Origin: Flavobacterium sp. | GTDB taxonomy: Bacteria; Bacteroidota; Bacteroidia; Flavobacteriales; Flavobacteriaceae | Direction: 5' to 3' | Assembly (NCBI RefSeq): GCF_027483985.1 | Contig: NZ_JAIXTJ010000020.1 | Location: forward strand, 1-64,000 | Length of the DNA stretch: 64,000 nt | Shown: one piece after another, positions 26,654 to 37,733 of the stretch | Layout of the letters: each line of letters begins with the position of its first letter | Position numbering within the stretch: the stretch's first letter is position 1 | Position numbers and translations under genes: made by a program | The notes under the pieces: generated by a model | Databases searched by the model: none | Seen by the model: the letters and a program-made list of their open reading frames with translations, nothing else | What the model was told of the DNA's origin: nothing

Positions 26654-26677
26654 GTAAAAACAAGATTTGAGTATTAA

Positions 26678-28336
<1,659 letters not shown>

Positions 28337-28360
28337 TAGATTTCACAAATTAGATAATAA

Positions 28361-28397
28361 AAAAATCCGTCAGGTTTAAAAACTTGACGGATTTTTT
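28361..28397. terminator. Bidirectional terminator between groEL and the DedA gene
   Basis: Perfect 12-bp stem AAAAATCCGTCA / TGACGGATTTTT, extended inward by further pairs (G-U, G-C, T-A) to a 4-nt loop. It is A-rich on one side and T-rich on the other, so it can serve both convergent genes. Confidence 0.9.
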
Positions 28398-28420
28398 ATT
28401 GCTTCTTTTCTGCTAATTTA

Positions 28421-29089
28421 TTAGGCTCTTTTCTTAAGTAATTTCATTAAAACAGGCACAGTTGTTATCAGAACTATTGCAATAACGATATATTCAATGT
28501 AATGTTTTAAATCGATGTTGAATTGCGTCAAGAATAACTCATATAAATAATGTCCTGCGAAAATCATTGTAAACGACCATAAAATAGAACCTAGAATGTT
28601 GTAGAACATAAATTTCTTTTTGTCCATTTCTACAATACCAGCAATTACTGGCGCAAACGTTCTTACAATTGGTAAAAATCTTGCAAAAACAATCGCTTTT
28701 GTTCCATACTTATCAAAAAAGTCTTTAGATTGAAATAGATACTTTTTCTTAAAGAAAAAACTGTCTTCTTTTTTAAAAAGATACGATCCACTTTTTATTC
28801 CAAACCAATATCCAACCATATTACCAACAATTCCCATAACAGAAACTGTTGCAGCTAAAAGAGATACATTTAAAAAATCATTTCCAACAGAAAAATCTTT
28901 CATCAACAATTCACTATAAATTCCACATAGGAACAGTAAACTATCACCTGGCAAAAAGAAACCTGCCAGTAAACCAGTTTCGGCAAATACAATAAATAAC
29001 ACTACGTAAAGTCCGATTTTTATTCCGCCAAATTCTAACAGAATATAAAATTCAGGATTTAATAGTTGTTTCCAATCAAATTCATTCAT
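28421..29089 (-). CDS. DedA-family membrane protein
   Basis: 222 residues. Family marks: FAETGLLAGFFLPGDSLLF near residue 35 and FARFLPIVRTFAPVIAG near residue 140, with several membrane helices (including re-entrant pieces). DedA/SNARE-associated proteins are linked to lipid-carrier flipping and membrane homeostasis. It stands alone, convergent with groEL. Confidence 0.93.
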   Translation of the reverse strand: MNEFDWKQLLNPEFYILLEFGGIKIGLYVVLFIVFAETGLLAGFFLPGDSLLFLCGIYSELLMKDFSVGNDFLNVSLLAATVSVMGIVGNMVGYWFGIKSGSYLFKKEDSFFFKKKYLFQSKDFFDKYGTKAIVFARFLPIVRTFAPVIAGIVEMDKKKFMFYNILGSILWSFTMIFAGHYLYELFLTQFNIDLKHYIEYIVIAIVLITTVPVLMKLLKKRA

Positions 29090-29257
29090 AAAATCTAAAA
29101 ATAAGTTAGTTTAGTTTGAGATTGTGAAAGTAACTATAATTTATCTATAAGGCAATCTTATTCGGTTTTTTGACTTAAATATAACATTTTTAGAAGTTCT
29201 TAATAAAGATTTTCTGCTTTAAAAAAAACATGAAGTTGGCAGCAAGCTTTTAAACAA

Positions 29258-29292
29258 AATGAGCCCGATAAAAATATCGAACTCATTATTTT
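29258..29292 (-). terminator. Likely terminator of the metal-handling gene set
   Basis: Stem AATGAG / CTCATT, an internal 2+2 mismatch, then CGATA / TATCG with loop AAAA. T-rich sequence follows on both strands. It lies about 50 nt after the stop of the HMA gene. Confidence 0.6.
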
Positions 29293-29341
29293 TCAAATTT
29301 AATTGTAAATTTTAAGCTAACGTCTTAATTTTTACAAAGCA

Positions 29342-29719
29342 TTATTTTCGCTCATAATGACAACAGCCGTGTAGATTTTCATAGTCCTCATCGGTTGCTT
29401 TTACTTCACCTGCATCGTGACCGACTTTTGCCACAGCTTTTTTTACGTCTAAAACAGAACATTTTTCTTCATTTAGAATTACGTGCAAAATATTATCATC
29501 TAAATGATACTCGGCACTTTTAACTCCTTTAACAGAAAAAGCTGCTTTTTCAATTCTCTTTTTACACAAATCACAATTGCCACCAACGGCAATGTCATAA
29601 TTTGCATTTTTACTCTTTTTTTCTTGCGACTGTGCTGCGACTGTTGTCAAAAGCAATAGTAACGTTAGGATCACATTTTTAAACATAATTGTTTTATTTT
29701 CAAACATCGTGGATTTCAT
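29342..29719 (-). CDS. Secreted heavy-metal-associated (HMA) domain protein
   Basis: 125 residues from ATG 29719; an ATG at 29686 would give a cleaner signal peptide (MFKNVILTLLLLLTTVAAQ). The mature part is an HMA domain with metal-binding C49xxC52 (GGNCDLCKKR) and the GVKSAEYHLDD strand pattern. The C-terminus adds HGCCHYE, a second cysteine/histidine site. Such proteins bind Cu(I) or similar ions in the periplasm. It starts 17 nt after the TonB receptor stop, so the two are an operon. Confidence 0.88.
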   Translation of the reverse strand: MKSTMFENKTIMFKNVILTLLLLLTTVAAQSQEKKSKNANYDIAVGGNCDLCKKRIEKAAFSVKGVKSAEYHLDDNILHVILNEEKCSVLDVKKAVAKVGHDAGEVKATDEDYENLHGCCHYERK

Positions 29720-29736
29720 ATTTTTTTTATTAAAGA

Positions 29737-31743
29737 TTATCTTATTTTAAATCTAATTCCTGCATAAAACATTTGACCAAAAATTGGAGCGTATACAACA
29801 GACGTATCAAAATACATTCCAAAAGGATTGTCTGCACCCAAAATAGCTTTAGTCTGTCTATAGTTTCCAATATTTTCGCCTCCAAAATACATTTCGAAGT
29901 TCTTAGATTGCTGTACAGTAACTTGCACATTTAAAGTTGAAAATGACGGAGAAAACTCAGGTAAAATATCTCCTACAGGATTGCTCGATGTAGTAGGAAG
30001 TTGTTGTCTTCCCAACCAATTCAACGTTGCATCAAATCGCCATTGTTGTCCTTCATCACTTAGGTGCGTTTCATATTCGATATTGCTAAAAAAACGATGT
30101 TTGGCTTGCAATGGTCTTTGAAAACTTCCTGATAAATAATCGGTGGAAATATCATAATATTTATAGGCGGTTCGAAGATTAAGATGTTTTATAATCTCAT
30201 AATTAAAATCCAATTGCAAACTATTGGCATAAGAATTACCTCTTAAATTATAAAACATAACCTGCTGCGAACTTTGCATCACATCAACGATGGCTTGATT
30301 TTGAAAATCAGTTCTGTAAAAATCTAGAGTAACATCAGCACTTTTTCCGAACAATTGAAAATTTTGAGTAAAGCTTATTCCATAATTCCAAGCTATTTCA
30401 GGATTCAAACCATAAATTTTGCCGTTGTTATCAAGTACAGAAAACACTCTTGAACTACCAAAAAGTTGTTGATTTTCGGCATAAATATTAGCTGCACGTT
30501 TCCCTCTTCCGGCTGAAAACCTAAACACTGATTTTTCCCAAGGATTGTATCTAACGTGAAGTCTTGGTGTAAAAAATGCTCCTAACCTATTGTGATAATC
30601 AAATCGTCCTCCTAGAATGTAACTTAATTTATCATTGTTATCATAAGTATACTCGAAGAAAGCACCAACTGAATTGTCAATTCTGCTTACATCAACAAGG
30701 TTAACAAATTCAGAATATTTATCGTAAGCAAGGTTCAATCCTGTAGCAAATTTGTTTCTCGTATTATTGATAATAGAATTAAAAATCAAATTAGAATAAT
30801 AGCTTTGCTGCTTGTTATCGTATTGATTTAAACCAAAATAGGATTGCTGAATATGGTTGCTAATTGCGTTTTGAAAACCAATACTTTGATAAGGCGCGTC
30901 CTTAAAAACATATCCAATCTTAGATGCAAAGTCAAATCGTTCTGTATTAATTTCTGAACCCCAATGATTAGTTGTTAATTTATCTACCTCGGGATTAAAA
31001 TCAACTGAACCTGATTGTTTTTCATCTTTCATAAATTTAAAATTAATAAAAGAAACCCAACCCGTTTCTGCATTAGCATATTGCCAACGATTTACAAGAT
31101 TAATTTGCTTACCCAAAGGATTGTCTAAAAACATATCATCATTCATATCGTTTTTAGCAACTCTTGTATTTCCGTGAACATATAAACTTGTAGCCCATTT
31201 GTCCGAAATCTTCTTATTGAAATGTGTATTTACTTCGTATCTCGAATCGGTTGAACCATAAGCGTTGAGAAAAAATGGAACATCCTTTAAAGGTTTGATA
31301 AGCTCGGTATTTATTTGCCCTGAAATACTTTCAAAACCATTAACAACGCTTCCTGCACCTTTCGTGATTTGGATACTTTCTACCCAAGTTCCGGGAGTAA
31401 ACGACAATCCAAAAGATTGCGAAGCACCTCTAACCGATGGAATATTTTCCTCGGTAATCATTAAATAAGGTGAAGTTAAACCTAACATTTTTATTTGCTT
31501 GGTTCCAGTTAAAGCATCTGAAAAATTTACATCTATTGATGGATTCGTTTCAAAACTTTCTGCCAAGTTACAACAAGCCGCTTTTAGCAATTCCTTACTT
31601 GAAACTACAGATGTATTCGCGGTTGTTTTAAGTGATTTTTTTATTCCTTTTTGCTTAATTTCTATTTTTACTTCTTCTAATTTTTCTTGTGAAAAAGTTG
31701 AAACAAAAACAAAAAGCATTGAGAACAATGTGATTTTTTTCAT
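29737..31743 (-). CDS. TonB-dependent receptor, metal-type
   Basis: 668 residues. Signal peptide to about residue 19, then no carboxypeptidase-like N-terminal domain. The plug begins near residue 45 and contains KAACCNLAESFETNPSIDV, with a CC pair, and IKMLGLTSPYLMITEENIP. A 22-strand barrel type C-terminal part ends in FGQMFYAGIRFKIR (terminal aromatic/basic strand). The CC-containing plug and neighbouring HMA and HYC_CC_PP genes point to copper or another soft metal as substrate. Substrate direction is not shown by sequence. Confidence 0.9.
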   Translation of the reverse strand: MKKITLFSMLFVFVSTFSQEKLEEVKIEIKQKGIKKSLKTTANTSVVSSKELLKAACCNLAESFETNPSIDVNFSDALTGTKQIKMLGLTSPYLMITEENIPSVRGASQSFGLSFTPGTWVESIQITKGAGSVVNGFESISGQINTELIKPLKDVPFFLNAYGSTDSRYEVNTHFNKKISDKWATSLYVHGNTRVAKNDMNDDMFLDNPLGKQINLVNRWQYANAETGWVSFINFKFMKDEKQSGSVDFNPEVDKLTTNHWGSEINTERFDFASKIGYVFKDAPYQSIGFQNAISNHIQQSYFGLNQYDNKQQSYYSNLIFNSIINNTRNKFATGLNLAYDKYSEFVNLVDVSRIDNSVGAFFEYTYDNNDKLSYILGGRFDYHNRLGAFFTPRLHVRYNPWEKSVFRFSAGRGKRAANIYAENQQLFGSSRVFSVLDNNGKIYGLNPEIAWNYGISFTQNFQLFGKSADVTLDFYRTDFQNQAIVDVMQSSQQVMFYNLRGNSYANSLQLDFNYEIIKHLNLRTAYKYYDISTDYLSGSFQRPLQAKHRFFSNIEYETHLSDEGQQWRFDATLNWLGRQQLPTTSSNPVGDILPEFSPSFSTLNVQVTVQQSKNFEMYFGGENIGNYRQTKAILGADNPFGMYFDTSVVYAPIFGQMFYAGIRFKIR

Positions 31744-31823
31744 TATTTGTATTTAATCGTTATTCATTTTAGTAAATTTTAATTTCCTAAAAAGCAGGAA
31801 ATTGACAATGAATTTAGATTAAA

Positions 31824-32270
31824 TCAAGCGTAAAGTGTGTATTGGCAATAAAGTTGGTATAACGGAGGCGCATTAGCATCGCAATAATAGGCAATAGCAT
31901 TTGAAGTAACTGAAGTTTCATCTAAACTAAAAAAGACAGATCTAGTTGTAATTGAATACACAAACAAATCAAAATCAAATGAAATTGTTTTGAAAGAAAA
32001 TTTTTCAGAAGTATCTTTTAGATTTAGTTCCTTATCTGAACAACATTTTTTGTGAGTAACTTCTTTTTTGGCACAACAAGAATCATCCTTTTTAATAGGT
32101 TCTTTACTTGCATCGTTACTGTTGTTTACGTCACAAACTTCATCATTTGAAAAAACAGAGGAAATTGCAGCAATTTTTTCTCCACAATAATGCACGTTAA
32201 AAGCTAATCCTGAATTTGAAATCAAGATAAAGAAGGCTAAAACGAGTATGATGTTCTTTTTGAATTGCAC
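31824..32270 (-). CDS. HYC_CC_PP-family Cys-rich protein
   Basis: 148 residues. A signal peptide (about 1-23) is followed by H27-Y28-C29, then two CC pairs in a Lys/Asp-rich middle (SCCAKK and KCCSDK) and APPLYQLY near the C-terminus. This is the motif series for which the Bacteroidota HYC_CC_PP family is named. Cysteines and histidines suggest metal capture. It precedes the TonB receptor gene on the same strand with an 80-nt spacer. Confidence 0.82.
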   Translation of the reverse strand: MQFKKNIILVLAFFILISNSGLAFNVHYCGEKIAAISSVFSNDEVCDVNNSNDASKEPIKKDDSCCAKKEVTHKKCCSDKELNLKDTSEKFSFKTISFDFDLFVYSITTRSVFFSLDETSVTSNAIAYYCDANAPPLYQLYCQYTLYA

Positions 32271-32343
32271 AATGCAAAGATAATTAATATGATACGATTA
32301 TTTTTAAATGTATGTTAAAACTTTATTTTGTGAAGAATGAATG

Positions 32344-32787
32344 CTATTTCATTTTCTTCTGATAATAAAAAGCTGGAAGAAAAAGCATTATAAAAATAGG
32401 TTGAATAATAAAACGTCTGATATAGAACAAGTTCATTTTGTTGGTTTCTCCAAATTTTATTAAAACAAAAAAGAAACTAATCATTAAAATCATTCCCAAA
32501 ACCGAATACAAAAAAATAGAAAATTTTATCATCTTGGCATCGTTAAAAATCAATCGAATTAAACCCAAGGAAATAATCGAATTGAGGTAAAATCTAAAAC
32601 CAAGACTAAAAAATAACTTAACAACATCTATTTTAGGCAAAGGCAAACTATTATAATTCAATTTAAAATAATCTAAAAAAGGATCATAAAAAATACTATC
32701 CTCAAATGCCCTAATTGCTACAAGAAGGAAAATCAAAAACAACCCAACAGCAAACTTTAATTTATTGTTCAACAGATTTTTTAGCAT
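32344..32787 (-). CDS. Exosortase F-associated membrane protein
   Basis: 147 residues with about four membrane helices. The conserved features are RAFEDSIFYDPFLDYFK near the N-terminus and INDAK/IRRFIIQPIF later, as in the family always found next to xrtF. Its start overlaps the xrtF stop by 26 nt. It likely acts with XrtF in the inner membrane; its precise task is unknown. Confidence 0.85.
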   Translation of the reverse strand: MLKNLLNNKLKFAVGLFLIFLLVAIRAFEDSIFYDPFLDYFKLNYNSLPLPKIDVVKLFFSLGFRFYLNSIISLGLIRLIFNDAKMIKFSIFLYSVLGMILMISFFFVLIKFGETNKMNLFYIRRFIIQPIFIMLFLPAFYYQKKMK

Positions 32788-33319
32788 AAGAAGAATATTT
32801 ATTAACCCAAATTACCCACAGTAAAAAAACAATTCCGTAAATAAACAACGGAAAAACAACACCGTGCAAAAGGTGCTCATATTTTGGAAAATGAAAAATT
32901 GCCATACATAGCAAAGCTATTCGCAAAACATTAAAAAAATGAATTACAACAACTCCTGAAAAAATAAAAAGTAAGGTTGATTTAAATTTTCCGGTAAAGG
33001 CAATAATAAAACTGATAAAAAGTATGATGACACTAACAGCATTACAACCTTCTATAATTCTAGCAACCCATTTGTTGTGATAAAACAATTTCACACTTGC
33101 TTCCTTCAAATTCGGTAACGTATAGGAATCATCATCTACAACCGAAAGCATTTTTTGAGATTGCGATGCTACCACTTTAGTAATTCCATCCACTTCAAAG
33201 TTCTTAGAATCAAATTGATTTAAGTAGTATTGATAAACCAAAGTCAATAATAAATAGGTTATTAAAAACTTGGTCAGAAAAATCAAAAAAGGTTTAAATT
33301 GAATAAAATATTCTTTCAA
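32762..33319 (-). CDS. xrtF: Exosortase family protein XrtF
   Basis: 185 residues, all membrane. The exosortase catalytic triad is complete: C92 in EGCNAVSV, R133 in NVLRIALL, H152 in HLLHGVVFP. Exosortases are transmembrane cysteine proteases/transpeptidases that cut C-terminal sorting signals of surface proteins. XrtF is the flavobacterial form. No recognisable target with a motif-helix-basic tail was found in the window. Confidence 0.93.
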   Translation of the reverse strand: MKEYFIQFKPFLIFLTKFLITYLLLTLVYQYYLNQFDSKNFEVDGITKVVASQSQKMLSVVDDDSYTLPNLKEASVKLFYHNKWVARIIEGCNAVSVIILFISFIIAFTGKFKSTLLFIFSGVVVIHFFNVLRIALLCMAIFHFPKYEHLLHGVVFPLFIYGIVFLLWVIWVNKYSSYAKKSVEQ

Positions 33320-33367
33320 AATATAATTTTTAACAAATTTTAGGTAAAAGTAAGAAATTGCATTGGT

Positions 33368-33375
33368 TACTTTTG
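33368..33375 (+). promoter_or_regulatory. Predicted -7 element of the GAF-domain gene
   Basis: TACTTTTG matches TAnnTTTG. Transcription would start near 33382, leaving about 10 nt before the ATG at 33392. No clear -33 element. Confidence 0.45.
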
Positions 33376-33391
33376 CAAAAAATAAACGAAT

Positions 33392-33847
33392 ATGAAATTT
33401 GAATCTTTAAAACCCGAAGTGATAGCGTTACTTTCAGCAGAAAATGTAACTAGAGATGAAAAACTCAAAAATCTTTGTCAATTTCTTTCCGACAATGTTG
33501 ATTATTACAATTGGGTTGGATTTTATTTTGCCAATCACGAAGCTAAAACATTGCACCTTGGACCTTATGTTGGTGCCGAAACAGATCACACCGTAATACC
33601 ATTTGGAAAAGGAATTTGTGGACAAGTTGCAGAATCAAATGCTAACTTTGTAGTTCCAGATGTTGCTGCACAAGATAATTATATCGCTTGTAGCTTTACT
33701 GTAAAATCTGAAATAGTAGTACCTCTATTTGTTAACGGAATCAATATTGGGCAAATTGATATTGACAGTCACGTTATTGATCCTTTTACAGAAGATGACG
33801 AAAGATTTTTGGAATTCGTAAATGTAGAAGTTGCAAAATTATTTTAA
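33392..33847 (+). CDS. GAF-domain protein, free methionine-R-sulfoxide reductase type
   Basis: 151 residues forming one GAF domain. C76 (GKGICGQVAE) and C100 (NYIACSF) are spaced 24 residues apart, as are the resolving and catalytic Cys of the E. coli enzyme, followed by SEIVVPLF and GQIDIDSH. The third Cys of E. coli, ten residues earlier, is a His here (H66). It should reduce free methionine-R-sulfoxide with thioredoxin. Divergent from xrtF. Confidence 0.85.
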   Translation: MKFESLKPEVIALLSAENVTRDEKLKNLCQFLSDNVDYYNWVGFYFANHEAKTLHLGPYVGAETDHTVIPFGKGICGQVAESNANFVVPDVAAQDNYIACSFTVKSEIVVPLFVNGINIGQIDIDSHVIDPFTEDDERFLEFVNVEVAKLF

Positions 33848-33860
33848 AGCCTATTTTTTA

Positions 33861-33891
33861 TTTGCCTAATCAAAAAAGAAGGTTATCTTTG
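33861..33891 (+). promoter_or_regulatory. Promoter of rpsO
   Basis: -33 TTTG (33861-33864), a 19-nt gap, and -7 TATCTTTG (33884-33891), one of the best matches to the Bacteroidota consensus in the window. A small hairpin (AGAGA / TCTCT, 33902-33914) begins the leader right after the predicted start near 33898. Confidence 0.7.
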
Positions 33892-33948
33892 CACCCGAAT
33901 AGAGAAAATCTCTGTTCATACATAATAATCATTTAAAATAATATTGGA

Positions 33949-34218
33949 ATGTATTTAAGTAAAGAAAAAAAGGCTGAAATCTTCGCTCAACACGGAGGAA
34001 AAGCTGAAAATACTGGTTCTGTTGAAGGACAAGTAGCATTATTCACATTTAGAATCTCTCACTTAACTGAGCACTTGAAAAAAAATCGTCACGATTATAA
34101 TACTGAGCGTTCACTAGTTCTTTTAGTAGGTAAAAGAAGAAGTCTTCTTGACTACTTGAAAAAGAAAGATGTTGTAAAATATCGTGAATTAATTAAAGAA
34201 TTAGGAATTAGAAAATAA
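33949..34218 (+). CDS. rpsO: 30S ribosomal protein S15
   Basis: 89 residues, the normal length, with S15 marks EGQVALFTFRISHLTEHLKKNRHD and LLVGKRRSLLDYLKKKD. It binds 16S rRNA in the platform. Followed by a terminator, then pnp, the same order as in many bacteria. Confidence 0.99.
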   Translation: MYLSKEKKAEIFAQHGGKAENTGSVEGQVALFTFRISHLTEHLKKNRHDYNTERSLVLLVGKRRSLLDYLKKKDVVKYRELIKELGIRK

Positions 34219-34226
34219 TTTCAAAT

Positions 34227-34255
34227 AAGAGGTGCTTTTGCGCCTCTTTTTTTTT
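34227..34255 (+). terminator. Terminator of rpsO
   Basis: 9-bp stem AAGAGGTGC / GCGCCTCTT with one G-U pair, TTTT loop, then a run of T. Confidence 0.9.
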
Positions 34256-34282
34256 AGCTTTTATAAAAAAAGTTTGGTTTTT

Positions 34283-34363
34283 CATTGGAATACAACAACT
34301 ACTATCCGACTTACTATCGGAACAACAACACAACAAAACTCTGCTGACAGGCAGAAACCAATG
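34283..34363 (+). promoter_or_regulatory. Structured pnp leader (possible three-way junction)
   Basis: The outer stem CATTGG (34283-34288) / CCAATG (34358-34363) encloses two hairpins: TCCGA/TCGGA (34305-34321) and TCTGC/GCAGA (34340-34355). The ribosome site AAGGAAAA and ATG at 34385 follow. Since PNPase represses its own mRNA through a leader hairpin in other bacteria, an autoregulatory role is plausible but not shown. Confidence 0.45.
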
Positions 34364-34384
34364 TAAAATTAAAAAGGAAAATTT

Positions 34385-36535
34385 ATGATTCCACAATTAT
34401 TTGTAGAAAGCATCGATTTAGGTGATGGAAGAAGCATCACAATCGAGACAGGACGTTTAGCTAAACAAGCAGACGGCTCTGTAGTAGTAAGAATTGGTAA
34501 CACTGTAATTTTAGGTACAGTTGTTTCCGCAAGAAAAGCAAGTCCAGGTATCGATTTTTTACCGTTAACGGTAGATTATAGAGAAAAATTTGCTGCAGCA
34601 GGTCGTTTTCCTGGAGGTTTCTTTAAAAGAGAAGCGCGTCCAAGTGATAGCGAAGTATTAACAATGAGATTAGTTGACCGTGTTTTACGTCCGCTTTTCC
34701 CATCAGATTACCATGCAGAAGTTCAAGTAATGATTCAGTTAATGTCTCATGACGATGAAGTTATGCCAGATGCATTAGCAGGTTTAGCAGCTTCGGCAGC
34801 ACTTGCATTGTCTGACATTCCATTTGAAACTTTAATTTCTGAAGCTAGAGTTGGAAGAATTGATGGAAAATTCATCATCAATCCATCTCGTGCACAATTA
34901 GAATTATCTGACATCGATATGATGATTGGAGCTTCTAGAGATTCTATCGCAATGGTAGAAGGAGAAATGAAAGAAATTTCAGAAAAAGAAATGGTAGAAG
35001 CCATTAAATTTGCTCACGAACACATCAAAGTTCAAATTGATGCCCAAGAAAGATTGGCAGCAGCATTTGGAAAGAAAGAAGTTCGCACTTACGAAAAAGA
35101 AAAATCAGATGATGCTATTTACGCTAAAGTAAGAGAAGCAGCTTATGATAAAATTTACGCTATTGCTAGCAAAGGTTCGGCTAAACACGAACGTTCAGCT
35201 GCATTTGACGCTGTAAAAGAAGAAGTAAAAGCATTATTTACTGAAGAAGAATTAGCAGAAAACGGAGATTTAGTTTCTAAATATTTCTATAAAACTAATA
35301 AAGAAGCAGTTCGTAATGTAACTTTAGATTTAGGAACACGTTTGGATGGTAGAAAAACTACTGAAATTCGTCCGATTTGGAGTGAAGTAAATTATTTACC
35401 ATCAGTTCACGGTTCGGCATTATTTACACGTGGAGAAACTCAAGCTTTGGCAACTGCAACTTTAGGAACTTCTAGAGAAGCTAACCAAATTGATTCACCA
35501 TCTGAACAAGGAGAAGAAAAATTCTATTTACATTATAATTTCCCACCATTTTCAACAGGAGAAGCTCGTCCGTTAAGAGGAACTTCAAGAAGAGAAGTTG
35601 GTCACGGAAACTTGGCACAACGTGCTTTAAAAAACATGATTCCTGCAGATTGTCCTTATACAATTCGTGTAGTTTCGGAAGTATTAGAATCTAACGGTTC
35701 GTCTTCAATGGCTACGGTTTGTGCTGGAACATTATCATTAATGGATGCTGGTATTCAAATGATTCGTCCAGTTTCTGGAATTGCGATGGGATTGATCACT
35801 GACGGCGAACGTTTTGCAGTTTTATCTGATATTTTAGGTGATGAAGATCATTTAGGAGATATGGATTTCAAAGTAACTGGAACTTCTGAAGGTATCACAG
35901 CTTGTCAAATGGATATCAAAATTGACGGATTGAAATATGAAATTATGGAGCAAGCATTAGCTCAAGCTCGTGATGGACGTTTACACATATTAGGTAAAAT
36001 TCTAGAAACTCTAGACAAACCAAATGCTGACGTTAAAGTTCACGCTCCAAAAATTATTATGCGCACCATTCCTGGAAACTTCATTGGCGCTTTAATTGGT
36101 CCTGGTGGAAAAGTGATTCAAGAATTACAAAAAGCTACAGGAACAACCATTGTTATTAACGAAGTTGACGAACAAGGTGTTGTCGAAATCCTTGGAACTG
36201 ATCCAGACGGAATTGCAACAGTATTAGCTAAAATTGACTCTATCATTTTCAAACCAGTAATGGGAGAAGCTTATGAAGTGAAAGTAATTAAAATGCTTGA
36301 TTTTGGTGCAGTTGTAGAATATACATCAGCTCCAGGAAACGAAGTTTTATTACACGTATCAGAATTGGCTTGGGAACGTACAGAAAATGTTACCGATGTT
36401 GTAAATATGGGTGACGTATTTATGGTGAAATATTTAGGAGTTGATCCTAAAACTAGAAAAGAAAAAGTTTCTAGAAAAGCACTTTTACCAAGACCTCCAA
36501 GAGAAGAGAAAAAAGACGCTCCAAAAGCAGAATAA
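34385..36535 (+). CDS. pnp: Polyribonucleotide nucleotidyltransferase (PNPase)
   Basis: 716 residues. Two RNase PH domains, the second with [30 protein letters not shown] helical domain lies between them. C-terminal KH ([21 protein letters not shown]) and S1 domains ([33 protein letters not shown]) bind RNA. It degrades RNA 3' to 5' by phosphorolysis and acts with other nucleases. A strong AAGGAAAA site precedes the ATG. Confidence 0.99.
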   Translation: MIPQLFVESIDLGDGRSITIETGRLAKQADGSVVVRIGNTVILGTVVSARKASPGIDFLPLTVDYREKFAAAGRFPGGFFKREARPSDSEVLTMRLVDRVLRPLFPSDYHAEVQVMIQLMSHDDEVMPDALAGLAASAALALSDIPFETLISEARVGRIDGKFIINPSRAQLELSDIDMMIGASRDSIAMVEGEMKEISEKEMVEAIKFAHEHIKVQIDAQERLAAAFGKKEVRTYEKEKSDDAIYAKVREAAYDKIYAIASKGSAKHERSAAFDAVKEEVKALFTEEELAENGDLVSKYFYKTNKEAVRNVTLDLGTRLDGRKTTEIRPIWSEVNYLPSVHGSALFTRGETQALATATLGTSREANQIDSPSEQGEEKFYLHYNFPPFSTGEARPLRGTSRREVGHGNLAQRALKNMIPADCPYTIRVVSEVLESNGSSSMATVCAGTLSLMDAGIQMIRPVSGIAMGLITDGERFAVLSDILGDEDHLGDMDFKVTGTSEGITACQMDIKIDGLKYEIMEQALAQARDGRLHILGKILETLDKPNADVKVHAPKIIMRTIPGNFIGALIGPGGKVIQELQKATGTTIVINEVDEQGVVEILGTDPDGIATVLAKIDSIIFKPVMGEAYEVKVIKMLDFGAVVEYTSAPGNEVLLHVSELAWERTENVTDVVNMGDVFMVKYLGVDPKTRKEKVSRKALLPRPPREEKKDAPKAE

Positions 36536-36550
36536 TTTTTTTCAAACATA

Positions 36551-36587
36551 AAAAAAGCCCAACTTGAGTAATTAAGTTGGGCTTTTT
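36551..36587. terminator. Bidirectional terminator between pnp and the desaturase gene
   Basis: Perfect 14-bp stem AAAAAGCCCAACTT / AAGTTGGGCTTTTT with an 8-nt loop, placed 16 nt after the pnp stop and ending just before the desaturase stop, so it serves both. Confidence 0.92.
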
Positions 36588-36589
36588 AG

Positions 36590-37654
36590 TTATGTTCCCA
36601 TTGCTTTGAGATGCTTAAAATGGGATTGCATCATCTTCAAAAGCGTTTTATTATGATAAGGTAAATTAAATCTTAAAGTTTCTTTTTCAATTATTGGATT
36701 AATCGAACTATAAGAAGTATGACATAGATTGGGAAACAGATGATGCGCCGCATGACAGTTAGCACCTCCGCTGAGAAATTGAGCAAAATAATTATTGGCA
36801 TTCCAATCACAACTTGTTTTTAACTGATGAATAGCCCACGAATCATTAAGCAAATCATCTGAAATATCAGGGTAAAGTGCTTCTTCAAAAAAATGTGTCC
36901 CAACAAGCATTACTACAAACAATAATGAAGTGAACGCACTTGTTGTTAAATAAGTTATGATAATAAAAGAAGCATTAGTACTAGAAAACAAAATGGGTAA
37001 AATCAAGACCAGGGAAAAATAAATAATTTTAAATGTCGAAAATCTAAAATACAACTCCGCTTTATTTACTCCTTCTCTCATCCATTCATACTTTTTGTTA
37101 AATAAGTAAATCCAATCACCGATAAAAACAGAATGTAGCAATGCCAACATATATACAAATGGCGCATAGATATGCTGGAACCTATGGAACGATTTTTTTT
37201 CGTGACAAGGAGCTAATCTTAAAAACGGATTCTCATCAATATCTATATCACTACCTTCAACATTGGCATATAAATGATGGGAACGAATATGACGCAAACC
37301 CCATAACAAAGGATCAATTCCGACGGTTATAAAACTAAAAAAATGTAAAATTTGGTTGGCTTTTTTATTTCTAAAAGCAGTATTATGAGACGCATCGTGA
37401 CCTAATGAAAAGCCAATTAACAAACCCGATAATTGAAAAATCAAAAACAATATCCAGAAATAAAATTTGCTCTCACAGAAAAAAAGTAAAAGATAACTTG
37501 AATAAGCTATTAGTATCCAAAACAATCCTTTCATCCAAAATGAAAAGGTTCCGAAACTGAACTTTGTGGTATCAATTTCAGTGTAAACTTGGTTTTTTAA
37601 AGAAACATAAAACATTTTTTGATCAATTGACTTATTGAATTTTAGTTTTTTCAT
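36590..37654 (-). CDS. Membrane fatty acid desaturase
   Basis: 354 residues from the ATG at 37654. A longer frame to 37738 would run through the divergent promoter region and is rejected. Three His boxes bind the di-iron centre: HDASH (86-90), HIRSHH (about 122) and HAAHH (about 305), with NANNYFAQFLSGG before the last. Four membrane helices are visible. It resembles linoleoyl-CoA (delta-6) type front-end desaturases without a cytochrome b5 domain. It likely adds double bonds to membrane acyl chains. It is divergent from an HTH regulator with palindromic sites between them. Confidence 0.92.
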   Translation of the reverse strand: MKKLKFNKSIDQKMFYVSLKNQVYTEIDTTKFSFGTFSFWMKGLFWILIAYSSYLLLFFCESKFYFWILFLIFQLSGLLIGFSLGHDASHNTAFRNKKANQILHFFSFITVGIDPLLWGLRHIRSHHLYANVEGSDIDIDENPFLRLAPCHEKKSFHRFQHIYAPFVYMLALLHSVFIGDWIYLFNKKYEWMREGVNKAELYFRFSTFKIIYFSLVLILPILFSSTNASFIIITYLTTSAFTSLLFVVMLVGTHFFEEALYPDISDDLLNDSWAIHQLKTSCDWNANNYFAQFLSGGANCHAAHHLFPNLCHTSYSSINPIIEKETLRFNLPYHNKTLLKMMQSHFKHLKAMGT

Positions 37655-37678
37655 AATAATAGTTTTAAAATTATGAGT

Positions 37679-37686
37679 CAAAACTA
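37679..37686 (-). promoter_or_regulatory. Predicted -7 element of the desaturase gene
   Basis: On the minus strand TAGTTTTG matches TAnnTTTG; transcription would start near 37672, 18 nt before the ATG. The element's upstream edge touches the first palindrome (37686-37702). Confidence 0.5.
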
Positions 37687-37702
37687 TTGTGATTAACACA
37701 AT
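37686..37702. promoter_or_regulatory. Operator-like palindrome 1
   Basis: ATTGTG-ATTAA-CACAAT: perfect 6-bp arms around a 5-nt centre. It sits directly upstream of the desaturase -7 element, in the spacer of that promoter. Its core (TTGTGATTA, CACAA) is shared with palindrome 2. Confidence 0.65.
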
Positions 37703-37733
37703 TATATTAGCGATAAATAATAAAAAATAGTTA

